NCBI GenBank assembly: GCA_020809705.1
Contig: CP085826.1
Coordinates: 5,518,001-5,582,000, forward strand
Length of the DNA stretch: 64,000 nucleotides
DNA from: Calonectria ilicicola
Taxonomy: Eukaryota; Ascomycota; Sordariomycetes; Hypocreales; Nectriaceae
Direction: 5' to 3'
Shown: positions 12,903-24,788 of the stretch, piece after piece
Layout: every line of letters begins with the position of its first letter
How positions within the stretch are numbered: position 1 is the stretch's first letter
The notes under the pieces: generated by a model
The model's database searches: none
What the model was told of the DNA's origin: nothing
What the model saw: only the letters and a program-made list of their open reading frames with translations
Translations under genes and position numbers: made by a program

Positions 12903-14930
12903 TCTGCCATGTAGTTCTGGAGCTTGCCTCCTCCCTCTGCTGCTCACCTTCCCCTAACCAACCTTAAAAAGCGCCCACTTCATTCAGGGAGAAATGCTGC
13001 CCCGCTTCTCTGCAATGGATCCCAACTACCACAGCCAACCAATTGCCCGGGTAGGTATGTATTTACCCACTCGCACTACATGTGCATATGTATTCCCGTC
13101 AAGCATGGGATATCGGAAGACCTGACGTATACGACAATTGCGATTTCAGGAACACTCTGAGGCACTACCTACCTCAACCTGGTCGCTTTCTGGCCAGTGG
13201 GCCGGTTTGATGCCACAAGCCACACTCCAGCCCGGTCTGATACCCGGCGGGTTAGTTGCATGCTTGAGGAACCCACTTACTCCAACCAACTCCTAGACCA
13301 TGAGCCCGCGATCATTGCCTAGCGGGCTACGTGGGTTCCTCTGGATTGGACCTTGCCACGCCCCATTCCATCCACCCCAGTCAGCCCCTAGCTCTGAGAG
13401 CTGCGAACTCTGGAGATGCAGGGAGGTCTCTCGTTGGATGCAGCAGTCGACCAATTTGACCAGTCCTGTTTCTGCCCCCGGTGTGTTTGTCCTTTGTGTG
13501 TCAACATTGAGGTCGCACCGAAGCACAAAGCCTTGCCGCCCCGAATAGTATTGATCCTTCATTGGAGGGCAGCATTGCACTGTCCTACAATGTGGCGGAC
13601 CGGACCAATTCTGTGGCCCATGATGCGCTGATGGGTCGGGAGGGCAATCAATCTCAGGTGCCCGAAGCTTATCAACCTCCGACTGTAAGACATAATATGC
13701 CATCGAGTTCAGGGACGCCACCATCATGGCATGACAAGATCAAATAAGCCAGACCGAAGCCAAGACCGAGGAGGCATGTGGCAGCGCCGTGCAATAATCG
13801 ACAGCAACAAAACAAGTAGTGGGCGTCAGCAGAAGGAGTCCTGGTAACTTTTGTCGCCAGTCTCGCTTCATCTCCCCATCCGCCTAACATCCCGTCCCTC
13901 GTCTCACTTGCAGATGCTCGTCTGACTGGCGGACAGACAGGGGACCGGGGTCCTGCAAATACCATCACCACCCGATCTCAGGATGCTGGAGGTACCAGTG
14001 CACTCTTCAGCATGACACCAGCACTGAACATCTCACCACCCCTGGATTGGTTCATCCGCACGCCAAGCCGCTGACGACCCATCTGCTAGAGCTCCGTAGC
14101 AAACAAGGGAGAGCCATTACCGACGTTGCCCGGCATATTCCAACGCGTCAGAAACTGTGTCTGACTCTAAAATAGAATACACCCGAACCGATCGACCTAC
14201 TTTCCGGTGCAATCATTCTCTAGCCCTTGTTGGCTCCTAAAATCAAAAGGGAGCCTGCATGCGGAAGCGAACCCTTAACAAAAGCGATGTGGATGCATCC
14301 CCGTCAAACCGCCCCATCGCTCAATCTACTTGCCGCCTTCGCGTGCATGGACTGCAGATCCACGGCTTTACCATGAAAAAGAAAGAAAGAAAAGAAAAAA
14401 AGGCTATCTAGAAGCCAATGCAACAGCAATATCGCTCATCCCTGACATGCGACTTCCAGGGTATCAAGACTATAAACGTCCAGACATTTGCCAGCAATCC
14501 AAACACCCCACCCCCAGGCACACCCTCCCTCCAAGAATGACTTGGTCATCGTTTCACTATTCTTTTCTGGAATGGGGATATCTTCCATCGTTTAACGTCA
14601 TAAATGTTGACTGGTGCAGATGTGGAGGTTTCAGCATCTATCGCAGCAATTACCGCAGCATTTATCGCAACAATCGTGTAGAGGTTCGCTTGCCTAGTCC
14701 CGAGGCAAATAGCACCAAACTGGCACATGATAGATACCCAGAATGCCTAAAGATTGGTTTAGGGAGCAATGCCATTTTTGTAACAAATGCATACTACAGA
14801 ATTACCAATATGGTGTAATACTAAAGAGAAATATACCACGCTTGATCACACTACTTCCTTCACCAAGTGGTAGGAAGTGCTCTTGTGGTGAACTGCGTCA
14901 CTTCTACTTCCTCTCGAAACGAGGCTTCGT

Positions 14931-14971
14931 AAAAAAAAAACCATTTCATTTTTTTTTTTTGGGGGGGGGGG
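14931..14971. repeat. Homopolymer block A10 / T12 / G11
   Basis: A10 at 14931-14940, then an 8-base spacer, T12 at 14949-14960 and G11 at 14961-14971. It lies about 130 bases past the GRS1 stop codon. The G run could form quadruplex structure. Such runs are also where sequencing errors concentrate. Confidence 0.85.
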
Positions 14972-15104
14972 CATATAGACCAAATCTGCACATTACTTAT
15001 TCACATGGCCTAACGCTATACTCCACCATTGACGCACATAGGTTGATTCCCAACACAGTCGTCTATATTTTTTGTTTTTACTTCTTCTCTATATCATTGG
15101 TTTC

Positions 15105-17385
15105 TTATCGAGAGGCAACCTCCACCTCCTGACCCTCGAATTTAGGAAGCTCAGACTCAATCTGGCTCCAGGTCTTGGTACCTTCGACGAGCGACTTGAT
15201 AGCCTCAATGATCTTGTCCTCATCAGCACGCACTTGGTTCGTGCTATCACGGTCTCGAAGTGTGATGCTGCCGTCCTGGACGGTCTGGAAGTCGATGGTA
15301 ATGCCAAGGGGAGTGCCGAGCTCATCGTTTCGGCTGTAACGCTTACCAATGGAAGCGGATGAGTCATCGATGCGGCTCGAGACACCAGCGCTACGCAGGC
15401 GCTGAGAGAGTTTCTTCAACATCGGGCGGAACTTGTCATTTGAAGAGAGGGGGACAAGAAGGACCTTGGTCGGAGCCACGGTAGGAGGGAAAGAGAGAAC
15501 CTAATGGCAGTTAGTTAAGATTAAGTCAAGAAATACAAGCGAAGAAGTGGGAAAATCAACTTACACCGCGGGCTTCATCACCACCCTCAGTACCACGGGT
15601 CCAGAAGCAGTGCTCCATGAGAGAATACAGAATACGGCCAATACCGAAAGAAGGCTCAATGACATTGGGAGTGTATTCGCGAGTGTTCTCAACTCGCTTG
15701 CGGAACTCAATTGTGATCGAATCCTTGCCAAGTTGGACCTTGCCATCGCCGACACCAGCGACTTCGAGGCTAATGTTGCCGGTCTCGTTCAGGTCCTTGG
15801 CCAACTTCTCACGTTGCTCCTGAGATGTAGCCAAGAGGGCATTCTCCACGGTCTTGGCATCCTTCTTGAACAGAGGGCCGAACTTCTTCTTCTCAATGTC
15901 AATCTGCCACTCCTCGATGACGAGGGGCTCCTCACGTCGCTCACGGACGACCAGAGGAGCACCAGTCTTCTTGGCGTGGACGGTCAGATCGTAGGCGCTT
16001 CGGTCAGCACAACCGACACACTCGATCCAGCCAGAGGTGGTGAATAGCTCACAGTCCCAGCAGTCGGTAGCGTAGTGAGCCATCTCATTGGCCATGTGCT
16101 GTCGGAAGCGCATCTTGGAGGGATCGACACCAATGCGCTCCATGAAGAGGTGGATACGAGCAAGGAAGTATCCCAGGGTCTCGTTATCGACGAGACGGGT
16201 CTTGACAGCCTCGCCGATCTTGACCTTTCTCACGTCAGTCTTGCCGGACAACTGGGTATCGCGGTCAAGGAGAACGAGCTCAATGTCCTCAACCTCGTGG
16301 AATCGAGTGTGCTTCTTGCCACCCTCAGGGTCAACAAAGTGCTCGATTTCAGCCATTAGGAACTCTCGCACACGCAGGAGACCGGCACGAGGAGAGATTT
16401 CATTTCGGTACGACTTGCCAATGCAGGCGGAAGCGAAGGGCATTTGGGACTGGTTGAACTCGAGGAGCTTGGCAAAGTTGAGGAACTGACCCTGAGCAGT
16501 CTCTGGGCGGAGGTAGCCGGGGTAGTTGCTGCTGGGGCCGATAGCAGTCTGGAACATGAGGTTGAAGGCGACGGGGTCGGAGGGTTGGACTCCAGTGGCG
16601 GGGTTCTTGAGGTCGTACTTCTTGATGAGCTCGCCGAGCTCAGGGCCACCGTAGTTGTCAATCTTGGCGAGGACCTCCTCGTACTCCTTGACAACAGCGT
16701 CGTCAAGCTTGACAGCCTCAGTCTTGGCCTTCTTCTTCTTCTTCTTGGGGTCCTCCTCCTTCTCCTCGATCTTGAGGCCGCGGGCCTCCTTGTTGCCGTT
16801 GAGGCGAGCCTCGAGGATAGCCTCAACGAAGTGGTCGGCACGAAGAATGTCACCGTTCTTGGGGTCCTTGCACATCCAATCGGCAAACTTATCGACGTGA
16901 CCACTGGTCTTGAGGACCTCGTGGGGGGTCAAAGCAGTGGTATCAACCTCGAGCATGTCCTCCTCAAGGATAAAGTGCTTGCGCCAGGTGTCGACGATGT
17001 TGGCCTGGAGAGAGCAGCCGGGGGGGCCATAGTCGTAGAGACCACCAGTGCCACCGTAGATCTCAAAGGAGGGGGTGTAAAACAGGCGCCGGCGCAGGAT
17101 GGTGTCGAGGACGCCCTTGTCGAGGGGCTGGCCCTTGAGGGTGGTCGCGGCGGAGGTCATGGTGGTGTCTTTCTTTCGCTTCTGCTGGACGGCCTGAAAG
17201 GCAAGGAGGGGTCGCGAGGTTGCGAAGTGGCGGGAGGGGAAGACGGAGCGGGGAGCTTGTCTAGCTGCGCAGGTGTTAAACCTGTGGACGGTTGACCACA
17301 ACGACAGTGAGCGTGCTGCCGGTAAGAATGCTGTCGAGGGGAGACGGGAAGTTGTGGGCGGAGCGGAGAGACGAATTGGCTTCAT
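15105..17385 (-). CDS. GRS1: Glycyl-tRNA synthetase, cytosolic and mitochondrial
   Basis: Model: exons 17385-15565 and 15500-15105, giving 738 aa; the 64-nt intron has GTAAGT, CTAAC and TTAG. It charges tRNA(Gly) with glycine. Class II signatures: YTPSFEIYGGTGGLYDYGPP, RPETAQGQFLNF (motif 1/2 region), KSYRNEISPRAGLLRVREF (motif 2) and EPSFGIGRILYSLMEH (motif 3), then a C-terminal anticodon-binding domain in exon 2 starting near APTKVLLVPLS. The first 75 residues are Arg/Ser/Ala-rich without acidic residues for about 70 positions, typical of a mitochondrial presequence. A second in-frame ATG at 17160 (Met76, MTSAATTLKG) starts at the usual cytosolic N-terminus. I infer that one gene supplies both compartments by alternative starts. 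A Lys-rich insert (KKKKKKAK) lies in the N-terminal third. It is divergently arranged with NIP7. Confidence 0.96.
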
Positions 17386-20309
17386 CCACTTAGTCTATGG
17401 GGTCGAGAAGAAGGAAAATGCGAACTGAGCCAAGGTGACTCACGCACTTTCTTTCACTCGATGGACGGTGGTGGATGGTGGGGGAATCGTCTGGGGCGAC
17501 GGGTGGTGCGCAGGGCCACTGCGGCGGGAGCTGATTCGGCGGGTGGGGGGTCCTAGCATCGACGGTTGCAGTGCTCTGCCCTCTCTATCTGGCAGTGCGC
17601 CGTGACCTCGACTGGGCAGTTTTGCGCGGCTTGGGGGGCGGATTGGAATGATGAATGCAGCAACAATGTCACTCAGCACATTTTTGCCAGTGGCGTCCAG
17701 TGGTGGTCAGTGGGGTCCCGGCCTGAGTTCCAGCTTCAGGCTGCTTGCCCGAGCGCTGTGCACCGTTTTTTTTTTCTGCCCCTCATTGATTGACAACAAG
17801 ACTGAGGGGCAGACGGTAGGTGGGTCGAGGATCGCGGGACACACCACTTCATCTTCTTCTGGTCACCATTGCCTACTAGGGAGATCATACGAGGCCATAC
17901 CTTTCATCCACCTATAGTCTATCCTGGCCCATTAAATGAAAGAACCAACTACATCAAGCCAGGAAAGAGAATATTGTGTTTGGGTACTCAAGACCAGGCG
18001 CGACCCATTCAGGGTAGGCAACCATCCAGCCGTCGGCTCTGAAGCTCAGAACTATTCATTCCCAAACCCAACCATTGGCATAATTCACATGGATACTTTC
18101 TCATGGAGCGGCTATCCTGTGGCTCACTTCTGGGTTATAACAAGATTATGTGCTGTTGATGATTTCTCGATTTTGACTCTTACCCCAAAGAATGCCCTAT
18201 GCACAAATGCCTAACGCATGCGAAGTACACATGATTGAAGCAAAGCATCACTCCTCATCACTAAAGACGAAATTTCCTAAAGCACTTATAGAATCGTTGA
18301 CGATGTTCTTTGCAAGAATGGGCCCACTCTGAATCCCAGCCCGTCTTCCTTTTCAGTGGAGCTACTTTGAGCTCCTTAGCACCAGCGATTACTTCGACCC
18401 CTGACAGAAGCACCCCAGCTTCAGACACAGGCTTGGACACGACCACTTTGGCTATTCATTGAGGGTCTTGCTAATGCCCCTCCAGACGCACAATGGTATT
18501 ACCAACGCACAATAAGTGTTATCCTACAGATTGACACAGAATAATCGAGAAAAATCTTTCGTCGAATTTATCTTTGTGCAAGGTATAGTACAGCTCTTCC
18601 ACAACATTACCCGAAAGCTAGTGTTGTTTCTTTTGTGGTGTTATGAAGTTGGGATGCTAAATTAAACGTCCCATCGATAACTAGCAAAAGTCTATAAATG
18701 TCGGAAATTTTCCATAGAACATAGTAAATTCCTAAGATTAGGACTCCAAGTTTGGTTTTTCTTGATAAAATGTCGCTATGAGAGCTACAACATTATTGCG
18801 GTGGCGTATCTAAAAAGAGTAGCTGCGAGAACGTGATTGGAATCAAATCGTGAGCACATCCTTACGTCGGAGAGGGCGTAAAGAAGCCGTCATCTAATTC
18901 CACATAAGATCAAGCGGCTAGAGTATATTTTAAGAGGAGAGGAGTATTTATTTCTGGTCGTTAGCCCGTATACGCCACATATTTAGCACAAGAATTCATC
19001 GACGTCACCGAGCCGCGACGCAGATCTGTTCGCAGGGCAATCCTTTACCTCTATGGTTCGATAGTTGGAGCCTCTAAGATGAGATATAAAATGAAAGGGA
19101 GCTTGGTTTGGAAACTTGCAGTATATGAACAGTGCCATACTGGTATAAACTGACTGTGTTTTCTGGGCCAGAATAGTATCTAACTTGGGAGTTGATGAAA
19201 TCATTGAAGATGTAGTTTGAACGCTCAAGGAGAAAGGGAGGAGTGAATATGCTTGTATTATTGTTTTACTAAAGATCACAAACATAAAATTGGCGCATAT
19301 AGAATATTTAGTGGTAATGCCATCTACACGCCCAAGAGACAAGCCTGCCTCTCGCTAATTGATAACTGGATTTTCGACAGGGGGTAGTACATATTGGGTT
19401 CTGAGATGGGATACCGTCGGGGTATTTATATATAGAGGCATCATGTTTGTCAATGATAGTTGCAAAATGTTTATGGTTGTCTTCAAAGAGAGCTACTGCA
19501 TGTTTGGTACTTGGTATTTGTTACTTGGCGGAGATCTGAAATGAAACCGACTAACATCACTGCAAATTGTCCTAGTCCCATATTTCAGGCAGAATTTCCA
19601 ATATTTATTCGCAAGCTTATCTATGGTATATTAAAAAGATTGCCTGTGGCTCGATCAAGCCTGGCCAACAGAAGCCACTCAATTGTTTGAACGCAATTCT
19701 CCCGGTTACGGGTTGTGTATTGCTGATCGTTGTCGCGACTCGTGGCCTGCTGTTCTGTAGCAACATGATATCGAAAAGCAACAGAAGTATCCTAGATATG
19801 CCACGGATTTTAAATATGATGAGCTTATTGTGTCCCTGGTTAACGTTTGGTTCAATTATTGTATGGCTGCGAAGACGAGCTGCTGGTGATGTTTGCGAGA
19901 CAACATGGCTGACTCAATCAAATTGCCTTGGCCGATTTGATCGTCAATATACATTGAATAAAAGAAAACCCCATATGTAAAATTGTCAAAATTCCTTAAA
20001 AAACGCGACTTTACATTTTTCGTCAAAGAAACTAATAAATCGAGTTTGCCCAGCTTTGAATTGCTGTATCCATGCATGTATTTGGGTTTCCGGGTGGGTG
20101 CTGTCGGTCCCCACTATTTTTTCGATAAGACTCTTATCAGTCATGGCTGGGAACTTTTTTTTTCCTCCGCGACGACAGCCTCTCAAGATTGCTAAATCCC
20201 CATCACGGCACTGTCTTGAGGGCGATTTCTCAGACACCGGGCCGCAATTTCTTCAATCCTGTTACCAAACTTCGGGAACACACCTCTTGTGTGACTATAC
20301 TCGCCCACG
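17386..20309. other. 2.9 kb divergent intergenic region, partly AT-rich
   Basis: Region between the divergent GRS1 and NIP7 genes. The first ~500 bases are GC-rich and are the likely GRS1 promoter. From about 18200 to 20050 the sequence is visibly AT-rich: lines 18601-18660 and 18661-18720 have 23/60 and 20/60 G+C by hand count. Short open frames only; no domain recognised. The last 150 bases before NIP7 contain a T-rich tract (20154-20163). The AT-rich block may be decayed mobile DNA, but I could not identify a parent element. Confidence 0.5.
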
Positions 20310-20936
20310 ATGCGTCCCCTTACCGAAAACGAGACCAAGGTTCTCTTTGAGAAGCTTGCCAACTACACTGGCAACTCTCTCAAGAACCTCATCGCTCCCC
20401 TCGACGATTCCCCCAACGCAGACCGACACGTCTTCCGACTTGTGAGAGATCGTGTTTTCTACGTCCGCCTTTCCATCGCCAACCTGGCCACGTCCATTGC
20501 CCGCGACAAGCTCCTGTCTCTCGGCACTTGCATTGGTGAGTCGCAAATCAACCCCGGGGAGCCTCATTATCTTCCAGCTAACCCAAGTGACTTAGGTAAA
20601 TTCACCAAGTCTGGAAAGTTCCGTCTGCATGTCACCGCCCTTCCCATCCTCGCCGAGCACGCCCGCTACAAGATCTGGGTCAAGGAGAACGGAACCATGC
20701 CTTTCCTCTACGGCGGCAACATCGTCAAGGCGCACGTTGGCCGATGGTCCGAGGACTGCCCCGAGCACCAAGGTGTTGTGGTATACAGCATGAACGACAC
20801 CCCGCTCGGCTTTGGCGTCACTGCGCGAAGCACTGCCGAGGCCAGGAGATTGGACCCTACTGGTGTCACCTGCTTCAGACAGGCCGACTGCGGAGAGTAC
20901 CTGCGTGACGAAGACAACCTGTTTGCTACAGGTTAA
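20310..20936 (+). CDS. NIP7: 60S ribosome assembly factor NIP7
   Basis: Model: exons 20310-20535 and 20596-20936, giving 188 aa, close to the ~180 aa family length. The N-terminus MRPLTENETKVLFEKLANYT is the NIP7 signature. The C-terminal PUA domain spans about 95-175 (FRLHVTALPILAEHARYKIW, then YSMNDTPLGFGV). NIP7 binds pre-rRNA and acts in pre-60S maturation and 27S processing in the nucleolus. The intron (GTGAGT, GCTAACC, TTAG) is 60 nt, divisible by three and stop-free, so an unspliced transcript stays open and would add 20 residues after CIG. I chose the spliced form because the splice signals are perfect and the joined IGKFTKSGKF matches the family. Confidence 0.95.
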   Translation: MRPLTENETKVLFEKLANYTGNSLKNLIAPLDDSPNADRHVFRLVRDRVFYVRLSIANLATSIARDKLLSLGTCIGESQINPGEPHYLPANPSDLGKFTKSGKFRLHVTALPILAEHARYKIWVKENGTMPFLYGGNIVKAHVGRWSEDCPEHQGVVVYSMNDTPLGFGVTARSTAEARRLDPTGVTCFRQADCGEYLRDEDNLFATG

Positions 20937-21352
20937 CCGGGACGTTTGATTTGAGAAATTTGATGGCGTTGCGGCGTTGATTCATCGGTGTGGAGGTCGG
21001 GAGCAAGTGAGACTCCTTAAGGCCTCGGTATTCCAAAATCCGGGTCACCCTATGCAAATGAAGAAAAATAATTACAATTGATGAAAAAGAGCTTCCAATT
21101 CTACTGTTACGTGATACATAGTCTTTTCCCGCCAGTGTTTTTGTAGACGAATGGGCTTTCTTGGAAAATGTGCCATGGTATAAACAACTTGAATATCAGG
21201 GGTCATCTAGTGAAAATTGGCAGCTTATGATGGCAATTCCGTTTCGGCTTTTTCTTCTATTTAGTATTATCAGACGGAAAAAAGTCAATTGAAGACGCTA
21301 TGTTTGCTCTACTCCCCCGTTAAAGAAGATCTAATTTTGTTCCCTCTAGACG
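20937..21352. other. Convergent 3' intergenic region, NIP7 / PRO1
   Basis: A 416-base gap between the ends of two convergent genes. It is AT-rich with AATAAA-like and TTTTC stretches suited to 3' processing; nothing else is seen. Confidence 0.6.
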
Positions 21353-22944
21353 CTACGATGCTTCTGCGATTTGTGTAATCTCTCGTGTTGGGCTGACAGG
21401 CCTGCTGTCCCTTCTAAAGAAGCCGACGTGTTGGCGGTGCGCAACGTACTCGCTGTCGGCGTAGCCAAGTATTTCTTGGATATCCACGCTCTTGTGACCC
21501 ACGATTCTTGAAATTTCAGTTGCTGCATAGTTGACAATTGCTCGTCCCACCTCTTCTGGAGTGCCCTCCCAGAGCTTTCCGTCTGGGCCAGGAGTTGTTC
21601 GCTTTTGGACCACGACAAGTCTGACAACTTCTTGCTGGGCAAAGTTGCCCTCGACATCGACCACACCAACGGGAAGCAACCCTGCCTTGCGGATGAGCGC
21701 TTTGTAAGCTCCCTGATCGATATACAAGGTGCCGTGCGGGTTCGGGGTGTGCAAGAGCCAGAAGTGACGATCTCTAATGGGGTGGTTCGAGGGCAGGAAT
21801 CGGGTATGCAGAGGGATACTGACGTCCTCGGATGATGACGGCATGGTAGATAGTTTTACGGATGAGGATGATCGCGACATGGAGGGAAGATCAACAGCTG
21901 AAGGAGATGGGGATTTCTTGTCCTGGAGATAACGGACAATGCTGAGGACATTTCCTGGGTTGGAGGATTTGGCAATAATCGTAGTAACGCCTGCAGACGT
22001 TCCTAGCTGGGCAGCAATGATTTTGGTGCTCATTCCACCCGTACCGAGAGAGGAGCCGGCGCTGGATACTGCGAAAGATTGGTCTTAGCTCCGAGGTGAA
22101 TTGGCTCGCCGAGTCACGTACCGTCTGCTTTTAGAGCAAAAAGATCTTCCACGACCTCAATGGGTTTTGCGTCTGGGTTGGTGCGAGGGTTCTTGTCATA
22201 GAGACAATCGACGTCGGTCATCAGAAACAGCATGTCGGCATGGATCATGGCCGCGGTGATGGCTGACAGGGTATCATTGTCACCAAACTTGATCTCAGAG
22301 ACGGCTAGCGTGTCGTTTTCGTTCACAATGGGGATGACACCCTGCTCCAGTAGAGCGTTGAAAGTGTTTTGAGCATTTTGATATCTTGTACGCTGAGGGT
22401 CGCCAGTGTCAATTTTACCAATGCTTTTTTTTTCTAGTCATGGTGAGTGGTTACAGGGGGACATACATCGGCAATATCATTTCGTGTGAGTAAAATTTGG
22501 GCGACTGGCTGCCTCAGATGGTCGAAGAGACTATCCCAAAGGCGAATCAGTCGGCATTGACCAATGGCTGCTAGTGCCTACACATGTGTGTTAGTGTTTC
22601 CGAGGTGTATGAGACATTTGGAAGCTTCAGGTGTCTCACTTGCAACTGCGCAAGATGTTTTGGGCGTTTGGCTACATCCATGCGTCGGAGGCCAACTCCA
22701 ATGGCTCCAGAGGAGACGATGACTACTCTATGGCCATCTTTTCGGAGCTTGACAGCAGTGTCGACAATGAGAGTCAGAATTGGCAGCAAGGGCTCATGCG
22801 TGTTTTCATCGACGATGGAGCTCGTTCCTGGGTTGAGTCAGTATACATGGCCGGTGGACAATCGGTGTTCTTTGCGGTGAGCGACGCAACGAGTTTTCAC
22901 ATACCCAGCTTGATGACAATGGTCAAGGGTCTGCTTCCCTTCAT
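21353..22944 (-). CDS. PRO1: Glutamate 5-kinase (gamma-glutamyl kinase)
   Basis: Model: exons 22944-22905, 22827-22640, 22577-22467, 22392-22122 and 22068-21353, giving 441 aa. It phosphorylates glutamate with ATP in the first step of proline synthesis. The start [19 protein letters not shown] is the first ATG after an in-frame stop. An amino-acid kinase domain (about 8-265) shows [21 protein letters not shown] and [12 protein letters not shown]. After a Ser-rich linker a PUA domain (from about 305) contains [18 protein letters not shown]. The four introns are 77, 62, 74 and 53 nt. In intron 3 an upstream TAG precedes an A9 run; using it would add 41 nt and shift frame, so the downstream CAG before [10 protein letters not shown] is correct. 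Family members are feedback-inhibited by proline. Divergent from ATP23, convergent with NIP7. Confidence 0.95.
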
Positions 22945-23605
22945 AGCTGCTTTAATTGCGGGGTCCAATTGTCAGTACTGCAGTGAAAATAAAATTTGAA
23001 AAGAAAAATGAAAAGAAAAACAAGGTGTATTTCTTGTTGAGATGGTGACACGGCGAGTATATCCACGTCGTCCTAGTCGCCAGGGTACAAAGTATATATA
23101 GGGAACAGTCGTGACGGAGGCGACCGACACATCATGCAAAAAACACGGTCAAGACACTGAGTGTACTTACAAAAGCCTACGTTCTCACTTGCCATTTCTC
23201 GATGCCCTGGCGCCTTTCGAGTGGGGATTCGGTGTCAAGTGTTTTGGTCAAAGGGCGCTCAGTGACTGATCCTGGTGGAAAGTATTGCGCAGCGAGGTGA
23301 CTTGATTGGGCTGCGATGTCGGTCCACCGGGGCACTTCTGGGGGGACGCTGCCCAGGGTGCCTGTTGCCACTGAGTAAATTTTGACCCAAGCACCCTGGA
23401 CCATCACCGCCTTTGCTCTGAGTGGTGGGGCGCTGCCGAATCGCGGCAGAATTCCCGCCGGCAATTGAGCCGAATGAAGGCTGCTTGACGGTGCGGTGCG
23501 CTAGACGACAGTCGACCATCTCGCGGCCTCAATCGCGAACAGCTCCTGAATTCGGATCGATCCCGAACTTGCCAGAACTTTCTGCTTCTCTGAGCAGTTG
23601 GCAAA
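22945..23605. promoter_or_regulatory. Shared promoter region, PRO1 (-) and ATP23 (+)
   Basis: A 661-base divergent gap, so both promoters must lie here or overlap. An ATTGG (CCAAT box on the minus strand) sits at 23305-23309. No coding exon is seen. The right 150 bases are GC-rich and lead directly into the ATP23 ATG. Confidence 0.55.
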
Positions 23606-24468
23606 ATGGCATCCGAACCGCCTTCGAGCTCCCCTCCCGCTGGCAAGGCCGCCCGGGAGGTCGTCAACGACCCTGCCCGCACTGGCTTCAGCCCCGAGAT
23701 GTCGTGGTGGATGAACTACTTCAAGATCCTCTCCGGCCAGATGACCCCCGAGGGCCAATTCCACTTCCGCGAGTGGCGATACCGTGTGCACGAGGAGCGC
23801 GACTGCAAGCGCTGTGAAGAGTACCGCGATTGGCTCTTTACCTATTCCCCCATCGTCCGCTTCATGTCCGACAAGATTAAGGACCTGAACGGTCAACTCG
23901 ACCCTTCCAACGTCGTCTGCCGCCGCTGCCCTGCCCATCTCGAGGAGGATGGCCAGGTGCATCGCCAGTCTGGCGGCTTCAGCCCTAACCACGGCATCCT
24001 ACTCTGCGCCAACGAGGTGCGCGACCGAAAACACTTGGAAGATACGCTCGCACATGAGATGGTGCATGCCTGGGACCACCTGAGATGGAAAGTCGACTGG
24101 ACTGGCGACAAGGACTTGAAACATGCTGCTTGTGCTGAGGTGAGTTTGTCAGATGCCACCACCCACCCCTACCTCTCTCTGCCTTGACCTTATACATATC
24201 TACATATCAAGATGATGGATGTACTGACTATCCTCGACAGATTCGTGCGTCAATGCTTAGTGGCGAGTGTCGATGGACAAGGGAAGCGTTCACTCGAGGA
24301 AACTGGAAGTTGACACAGCAGTTCCAAAATTGTGTGCGGAACAGAGCCATTCAATCTGTCATGGCTCGCCCACGGTGTAAAGATGAAGCCCAAGCATCCA
24401 AGGTTATTAACCAAGTCTGGGAATCCTGCTTCTCAGATACTCGGCCGTTTGACGAAGTTTACAAGTGA
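23606..24468 (+). CDS. ATP23: Mitochondrial inner membrane metalloprotease ATP23
   Basis: Model: exons 23606-24139 and 24241-24468, giving 253 aa; the 101-nt intron has GTGAGT and CGACAG. The zinc-binding and catalytic motif HEMVH is at residues 150-154, followed by WDHLR, within the characteristic block [19 protein letters not shown]. Conserved cysteines occur in CKRCEEY (68-71) and CRRCPAH (105-108), typical of this twin-Cys intermembrane-space protein. In yeast Atp23 processes the Atp6 precursor and helps assemble the F1Fo ATP synthase, and also degrades Ups1. Function here is inferred from strong family resemblance. No hydrophobic signal is visible at the N-terminus, consistent with Mia40-type import. 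Confidence 0.95.
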
Positions 24469-24788
24469 TAAAAAAATTAGCGTCATCGACTTGTATTATT
24501 ATCCTGTACGAAAATCCGAGAGGCTCTCGTTAGAGAAATGCGAAGCCTCTCCTGCTAAACTCCAATGCCATATAACGATACCCCCATATGACCATGCTGA
24601 AGCAGTATTTATCTGATTTATGATTACTCGCATCTGATGCATGTACAAAAAGGACGAAATAAACAAACAAAAAGCAGCCATTGCTCCCATGTAATGCACT
24701 TAGCCAAGTTGCACCTTCGCCATGTCCGCATATATCCAAACGCCGTTAACCCCAAGCTTCCTAACTCATTTCCTAGTCATTAATCTTA
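24469..24788. other. Convergent 3' intergenic region, ATP23 / Aurora
   Basis: A 320-base AT-rich gap between convergent stop codons; no other feature seen. Confidence 0.6.

Larger units (their letters stand above)
11786..15104. other. 3.3 kb gene-free region between Cla4 and glycyl-tRNA synthetase
   Basis: No gene is supportable. The left part is the promoter/5' leader of the minus-strand Cla4 gene; the right end is the 3' flank of GRS1. It holds a duplicated 14-bp unit at 12875-12902, several CCTAGGTA/TACCTACC-type motifs (12727, 13045, 13165) and an A10, then T12-G11 homopolymer block at 14931-14971. Confidence 0.55.

Noticed and set aside
16444..17295. 283-codon plus-strand frame antisense to GRS1, rich in Leu, Glu and Val
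   Set aside because: Shadow of the Glu/Lys-rich glycyl-tRNA synthetase exon; no independent evidence.
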